From assembly GCA_002359495.1 (NCBI GenBank), contig DENB01000095.1, positions 21,163 through 85,162 of the forward strand: a stretch of DNA of 64,000 nt, given 5' to 3'. The DNA comes from Enterobacteriaceae bacterium UBA2655. GTDB lineage: Bacteria; Pseudomonadota; Gammaproteobacteria; Enterobacterales; Enterobacteriaceae. A program made the position numbers and the translations under genes. The notes below the pieces were generated by a model that worked only from the letters and a program-made list of their open reading frames with translations, searched no databases and was not told where the DNA came from. Shown here in pieces: positions 57,127 to 64,000 of this stretch; within the stretch, counting starts at the first letter, position 1, and every line of letters starts with the position of its first letter.

Positions 57127-57750
57127 ATGTATAACGTAAAAATACTCATCGTTGATGAGCACCGCCTGGTCTCAGCGGGCCTGCAGGCTTTATTATTGAT
57201 GAACGGCTTCAATCATATTTTGGTCGCCAATACCATCAATGAGGGGATCAGCGCCGTAACCCATAAGAGTTTAGACATTATTCTTTTGGATCCAGAGTTT
57301 TATGAAAATAACGGCATCGCCTTTCTGCGTGACATCGTTAAATCTAAACCCTCTATAAAAACCATTTTGTTAAGCCAGAGCAAAAATGAGCATTTGATTA
57401 TGCAGTCGCTTATTCAGGGTACCAATGGTTTCGTTTCGAAAAATGACAACATCAGAACGCTGATCGCAGCAATTAACTGTGTTTTTAACAATGTAGACTA
57501 CCTGCCGGATGAACTGATCAAGCGCGTCAGCTGCTACCGTGAAGAGCAACGACGCCTGGGCCGTTTAACTGCGCGTGAAACGTTGATTTTACGTCAGCTG
57601 GCGCAGGGAAAAACCAACAAAATTATTGCTAACGAAATGGGTTTAAGCAATAAAACCATCAGCACCTACAAAACAAAAATATTTCAGAAATTGGAAACTA
57701 AAAACTTGGTTAACGTAATAGAAATAGCAAAAAGAAACGGAGCCTGTTAA
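57127..57750 (+). CDS. EvgA-like response regulator
   Basis: 207 residues, near EvgA (204). Receiver with D10, E11 in place of the second Asp, acceptor D55 (DIILLDPEF), S83 and K105 in GFVSKND, as in EvgA; C-terminal HTH LTARETLILRQLAQGKTNKIIANEMGLSNKTISTYKTKI, also close to EvgA. Likely target of the HPt domain of the kinase upstream. GAGGGATGA gives the ribosome binding site. Confidence 0.88.
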   Translation: MYNVKILIVDEHRLVSAGLQALLLMNGFNHILVANTINEGISAVTHKSLDIILLDPEFYENNGIAFLRDIVKSKPSIKTILLSQSKNEHLIMQSLIQGTNGFVSKNDNIRTLIAAINCVFNNVDYLPDELIKRVSCYREEQRRLGRLTARETLILRQLAQGKTNKIIANEMGLSNKTISTYKTKIFQKLETKNLVNVIEIAKRNGAC

Positions 57751-60087
<2,337 letters not shown>

Positions 60088-61206
60088 TCAGCGCACTTTT
60101 ACCGCACGCAGCACCACGAACTTCGCATTGGAGGCGATGACGGCGCAGTTGCCGAACAGCTTTTTCAGCTTGTGATGGTAATCGAGATGACGATTGCCGA
60201 CGATGCGCAGCTCGCCGCCATATTGCAGGCAGCGTTTGGCGTCACGGAACATCTGCCAGGCAATATGATCGGTCAGTGCGTGCTGCTGATGAAACGGCGG
60301 GTTACAAAGCACCGCGTGCAGCCGATCGGCCGGGAAGCCACTCAGCGCGTTGTTGACGCGAAAATGGCAGCGCGCTCTGTCCTGCGGCCGGTTAGTTTCT
60401 ACATTCAACTCGCTGGAGGCGACCGCCATCCAGGATTCATCGACGAAATGCACCTCGGCCTGCGGGTTTTTCTCCAGCGCCAGCAACCCGATAATGCCGT
60501 TGCCGCAGCCCAAGTCCACGATCTCCCCTTCGATATTTTCCGGCAGATGCGCCATGAAAAGACGCGCGCCCAGATCCAGCGAGGCGCGAGAAAAGACATT
60601 AGCATGATTGTGGATCTGGTAAGGGGTGCCATCCAGCGGCCAGGCGCGGGTAATCGCCTGCTCAGGCAGTTTCGGCGCAGAGAAGCGGCTGTAAACCAGG
60701 CGCGCTTTTTTCCACGCCAGCGAGGTTTTGGTTTCCCCGAGAATACGCTCAAACAGCTGCAGGGTTGAGCTGTGAATATCTTTGGCTTTCGCGCCGGCGA
60801 TAATCACGGTTTCCGGCGTCGCCACGGCGCGCAGCGCGCGCAACTGATGTTCCAGCAGCGCCAGAGACTTCGGAATTTTGATCAGCACGCTGGCGGGCGC
60901 GTCCGGCAGCGCCGCCAGACTGTCGAGGAAAGTCACCTCTGAATCATCCAGGCCGTTGAGCCGCAGATTCTGTCGCGCCGCCTGCTGGCTGATCCAGGAG
61001 TCGCTGATGTGCCATAACGGACACGGGTTCAATGCACAGGCCAGCGCGCCGAAACTGTCGTTGAACAGCAGCACCGGACCTTCCGGCAGCGCTTGCTGCA
61101 ACAAATATTCGTCGGCTGCGTCCCAGGCCTGTAGAGGACTCTCATCGCTCATTTGTGGAAAACGATGCAGGATCAGCGTGCGATCGTTCAGTTCAAGTTG
61201 GCTCAT
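60088..61206 (-). CDS. rlmG: 23S rRNA guanine-N2-methyltransferase RlmG
   Basis: 372 residues (E. coli 378). Two tandem methyltransferase-like domains; the C-terminal one is active: [14 protein letters not shown] for AdoMet and the catalytic NPPFH. It makes m2G1835 in 23S rRNA. The start ATG 61204-61206 has GGAG ahead. Convergent with fadH without a gap, divergent from ygjP. Confidence 0.94.
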   Translation of the reverse strand: MSQLELNDRTLILHRFPQMSDESPLQAWDAADEYLLQQALPEGPVLLFNDSFGALACALNPCPLWHISDSWISQQAARQNLRLNGLDDSEVTFLDSLAALPDAPASVLIKIPKSLALLEHQLRALRAVATPETVIIAGAKAKDIHSSTLQLFERILGETKTSLAWKKARLVYSRFSAPKLPEQAITRAWPLDGTPYQIHNHANVFSRASLDLGARLFMAHLPENIEGEIVDLGCGNGIIGLLALEKNPQAEVHFVDESWMAVASSELNVETNRPQDRARCHFRVNNALSGFPADRLHAVLCNPPFHQQHALTDHIAWQMFRDAKRCLQYGGELRIVGNRHLDYHHKLKKLFGNCAVIASNAKFVVLRAVKVR

Positions 61207-61288
61207 GAATTCTCCGGCATGGTACACTTTGCGCGATTTTCGCCCTGAAAAGGGGGCGCAGTATACTGTCTTTCGTCGGGAATCTCTA

Positions 61289-61792
61289 ATGTCGTCACTG
61301 ATCTATCTTCAAGGCTATCCTGAACCGGTGCTGGAGCAGGTAAAAACGCTGATTGAGCACCAGCGCCTGGGCGCCTTTCTGCAACAGCGCTATCCCGACA
61401 CGCACGACGTGATCAGCGATAAAGCTTTGTACGACTACGCCATCGCGTTAAAAAACCGCTATATGCGCAACGCGGCGCCGCTGAGCAAAGTGGTTTATGA
61501 CAATAAAATCAAGGTGATGAAACATGCGCTCGGCCTGCATACCGCCATCTCGCGCGTGCAGGGCGGCAACCTGAAAGCCAAAGCGGAAATCCGCATCTCG
61601 ACCTTCTTTCGCCTCGCCCCGGAACCTTTCCTGCGCATGATCGTGGTGCATGAACTGGCGCACCTGAAGGAAAAGGAGCATGACAAAGCTTTTTATCAGC
61701 TCTGCTGCCATATGGAGCCGCAGTATCATCAGCTTGAATTCGACGCGCGCCTGTGGATGACCGATCAGGCGATGCGCGGCAACGCCGCTTAA
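61289..61792 (+). CDS. ygjP: YgjP-like metal-dependent hydrolase (M48/WLM-like)
   Basis: 167 residues, the E. coli length. The zinc motif [11 protein letters not shown] (121-131) marks a minimal metallopeptidase-like fold. In E. coli the protein is reported to act as a UTP pyrophosphatase-like or unassigned hydrolase; I would not assign a substrate. ATG 61289 was chosen over the much longer frame upstream, which is antisense to rlmG. Its end overlaps the convergent ClC gene by four bases. Confidence 0.9.
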   Translation: MSSLIYLQGYPEPVLEQVKTLIEHQRLGAFLQQRYPDTHDVISDKALYDYAIALKNRYMRNAAPLSKVVYDNKIKVMKHALGLHTAISRVQGGNLKAKAEIRISTFFRLAPEPFLRMIVVHELAHLKEKEHDKAFYQLCCHMEPQYHQLEFDARLWMTDQAMRGNAA

Positions 61793-63525
61793 AGAAAGCC
61801 CTGCGCCTTCTGGATCAGGCTGGTTTTCGTCAGGGCGCCGAGAAAGCGGCGCTCCTGAGGATTGTTCAGAACCGGCAAACGCTCCAGCGTGACGCGGGCG
61901 AACGCTTCCCACCCTTCGCGCATGCTCTGATTCTGATACGCCACCGGAAAGTTATCGTCCATCACCAAGCTGACCGGCGAGTCGAGCGTGATCTCCTGCG
62001 CCAGCACCTTGCGCGAAATGTCGTGAATGGAGACCACGCCCAGGAACTGCCCGTCGGCGTTGATGACATAGACATAGCGCTCCCGCTTCAGCGAACTCAC
62101 CGCCAGCGCCTGGCCCACCGACTCCTCCGGCTGTAACGCCGCGCCGGGAATAATCAGCTCCGCCACCAGCATATTGTCGAAATCGAATTTCGCCTCCGAC
62201 CGGCTGAAGTGGGCGCTGACTACCGGATACGTGCTGGCGGATTGCAGACGGTACGCCACCATGGACGCCAGCACCGAGGCGATCATCAGCGGGAACAGCA
62301 GGCTGCTGTTCAGCGTCATCTCCAGCACCATCAGCATCGCCATCAGCGGAGCCTGGCTCACCGCCGCCAGCACCGCCGCCATGCCGACGGCGGCGTAGAG
62401 CAAGATATCGCCCAGCGGCAGATGCAGCGCCGCGCCCAGCGTCGCCACGATGACGCCCAACAGCGCGCCGATCAACAGCGACGGCGTAAACAGCCCGCCC
62501 ACCGCGTTTGAACCCACCGACAGCGTGGTCGCCAGCACTTTCAGCAGCAGCAGCAGAACCAGAGCGGGCAACAGATAGTCGCCCGCCATCACCCTGACGA
62601 TCACTTCGTAGCCGTTGCCGAGAATATCGGTCGAGAGCAGCGCCAGCAGACCGACGGCGAAACCGCCCGCTCCCAGCCGCAGCGGCAGCGAGCGGACGCG
62701 TCCAAACAGCCTTTTGCTGCGCGCGATGAGCTTAATCAGCAGCCAGCCGCCGAGGCCGCCCAGCAGCCCAATCGCCACCGTCGCCAGCAGACTGCCGGGA
62801 TCCATCTGGAAAGCGCTGTCCGCTAACGGATAAAGCGCATTGCGAAAACCCAGCGACCACATGGTCATTACCGCCACGGCCGAGGCGACAATCAGCGGGA
62901 TTAAGCGCTGCAGCGCCGAAATGCCGAAGGCGATCTCGGCGACAAAGATCGCCGAGGCCAGCGGCGCGTGATAGACCGACGAAAGACCGGCGGCGGCGGC
63001 CATCGCCACCACATCGCTGTTTTTCAGGTTGAGCGATGTCGGCATCAGGCGGCCAAGCATGCTGCCGCATAGCGCGGAGAGCTGCACCATCGGCCCCTCT
63101 TTACCGATAGAAGCGCCGCTGCCGATACTGGCGATGGAGGAGAGCGCGCGGAACAGCGACGTTTTCGTCGGCACCGCGTCGAGACGGGCGTTAATCACTT
63201 CCAGATAATCGGTTTTTACCGTTTCCTGCTTCTCGATAGAGACGGCGAACCGCAGAAAATAACCGGCGATCAGGCCGCCAACGCCGACCAGCAGCGGCCA
63301 GGCAAACCAGGGCCAGCGGTGCATAGCGACGGTGATTTCCGCATCGCTGCCGAACAGTAGCTGGTTAATCAGTTCGATGACGCCGCGAAAGGCCAGCGTG
63401 ACCAGCGAGGCTGCGCAGCCCACCGGAACGGCGACGAACAACGTGGTCCAGTTCAGTGCATGTTTACTTCCGCTCACCTGCGATCCTTTATCCGTTCTGC
63501 CTGTAAATCGTTGCGCCATCATCAT
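61789..63525 (-). CDS. ClC-family chloride channel/antiporter with C-terminal CBS pair
   Basis: 578 residues. Membrane part with the ClC signatures GSGASIGKEGP (selectivity and helix-N region) and SNAVGGLFTPSLLIGALLG; about residue 445 onward two CBS domains (YVYVINADGQFLGVVSIHDI, LERLPVLNNPQERRFLGALTKTSL). CBS pairs usually sense adenine nucleotides. E. coli ClcA and ClcB lack CBS domains, so this is a different subgroup. The GSGAS form, instead of GSGIP, hints at other anion selectivity such as fluoride or nitrate, or none at all; function is open. An ATG six bases downstream is an alternative start. Confidence 0.88.
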   Translation of the reverse strand: MMMAQRFTGRTDKGSQVSGSKHALNWTTLFVAVPVGCAASLVTLAFRGVIELINQLLFGSDAEITVAMHRWPWFAWPLLVGVGGLIAGYFLRFAVSIEKQETVKTDYLEVINARLDAVPTKTSLFRALSSIASIGSGASIGKEGPMVQLSALCGSMLGRLMPTSLNLKNSDVVAMAAAAGLSSVYHAPLASAIFVAEIAFGISALQRLIPLIVASAVAVMTMWSLGFRNALYPLADSAFQMDPGSLLATVAIGLLGGLGGWLLIKLIARSKRLFGRVRSLPLRLGAGGFAVGLLALLSTDILGNGYEVIVRVMAGDYLLPALVLLLLLKVLATTLSVGSNAVGGLFTPSLLIGALLGVIVATLGAALHLPLGDILLYAAVGMAAVLAAVSQAPLMAMLMVLEMTLNSSLLFPLMIASVLASMVAYRLQSASTYPVVSAHFSRSEAKFDFDNMLVAELIIPGAALQPEESVGQALAVSSLKRERYVYVINADGQFLGVVSIHDISRKVLAQEITLDSPVSLVMDDNFPVAYQNQSMREGWEAFARVTLERLPVLNNPQERRFLGALTKTSLIQKAQGFL

Positions 63526-63620
63526 ATTGGAATGGCGATCGCAGGATCAACGTTCAATCTGCGTTGCGCGCGTAAGCCTGCATGCTACTCTGCGGCTTTA
63601 CGACTTTGCAGGAGAACAGC

Positions 63621-64000
63621 ATGATCCGTTTCGCCATTGTGGGAACTAACTGGATTACCCGGCAGTTTATCGATGCGGCGCACGAAACCGGCGACATGCA
63701 GCTCAGCGCCATCTATTCACGCACCTTGCCGCAGGCGCAACAGTTCGCCGTCGATTATCCCTGTGAAGCGCTGTTTACCTCGCTGGAGGCGTTGGCCGCG
63801 GCGGAAGATATCGACGCGGTTTATCTTGCCAGCCCGAACGCGTTGCACTGCGAATAGGCGCTGCTGTTTCTCTCGCACGGCAAGCATGTGATTTGCGAAA
63901 AGCCGCTGGCCTCCAACCTGCAGGAGGCGAAAAAGATGATCGCCTGCGCGCGCCAGCACCAGCGCGTACTGTTCGAGGCGTTCAAAACCGCCAGCCTGCC
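63621..64000 (+). pseudogene. ygjR: Gfo/Idh-type oxidoreductase gene (ygjR-like) with in-frame amber stop, partial
   Basis: From ATG 63621 (GGAG eight bases upstream) the protein reads MIRFAIVGTNWITRQFIDAA and so on, an NAD(P)-binding Rossmann start, then AVYLASPNALHCE. TAG follows at 63855-63857, but the same frame carries on as ALLFLSHGKHVICEKPLASN, the family's conserved EKP motif, to the window end. One C-to-T change in CAG (Gln, usual before the A-x2-F-L part) explains it. YgjR lies near ygjP in E. coli. Either a real nonsense mutation or a base-call error. Confidence 0.85.

Noticed and set aside
60878..61288. N-terminal extension of ygjP by 137 codons
   Set aside because: Lies antisense to rlmG; the family length of 167 residues and ATG 61289 fit E. 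coli YgjP.

Overview
The window is enterobacterial chromosome (order Enterobacterales; gene content and codon style fit an Erwiniaceae member such as Pantoea or Mixta, but the genus is an inference). It carries one complete P2/186-type prophage of about 30 kb (1760-32142), integrated in an isoleucine-2 (CAU) tRNA gene beside mug. In Escherichia coli ileX also lies next to mug, so the backbone order is familiar.

Left backbone (1-1806): the start of a ModA-like periplasmic binding protein gene running off the edge, mug, then tRNA-Ile2. The tRNA remains intact at attL. A 65-bp copy of its 3' part lies at attR (32078-32142).

Prophage (1760-32142), in inverted P2 map order: ogr, D, U, T, E/E', FII, FI (minus strand); G, H, I, J, W, V (minus); S, R, lysC, lysB, endolysin, holin, X, L, M, N, O (minus); then P and Q (plus). 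Three TTGT-N12-ACAA palindromes stand before FI, V and between O and P, where Ogr-type activators bind. A 186-like cos sequence follows Q. Between cos and the replication gene A lies an AT-rich cargo block at the position of the P2 tin/old locus: a D12-class adenine methylase facing a two-gene operon that encodes a ParB-like protein and an unrecognised protein with a restriction-nuclease-like core. This block is the best candidate for an undescribed, probably anti-phage, system. Next come a DinI-like SOS pair under a LexA box, gene A, small early genes (DUF3850, DUF2732, fil), a CII-like activator, Cox/Apl, the CI repressor and the integrase. Cox/Apl-type and integrase arm-type repeats can be read at the early promoters and at the prophage ends.

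Right backbone (32143-64000): sdaC (serine uptake); the maltose regulon malT, malM-lamB-malK and the divergent malEFG; ddlA; a membrane diguanylate cyclase; a SulP transporter with a beta-carbonic anhydrase; a PgeF-like laccase-domain paralogue; idnD-idnT (L-idonate catabolism and uptake) with a GntR/IdnR-type operator; an EvgAS/BvgAS-like cluster of two LuxR-type response regulators and a hybrid kinase without a periplasmic sensor; a strong inverted repeat that may be an RNA element; fadH, rlmG, ygjP (order as in E. coli); a CBS-domain ClC channel; and a ygjR-like oxidoreductase gene broken by an in-frame amber codon at the window edge.
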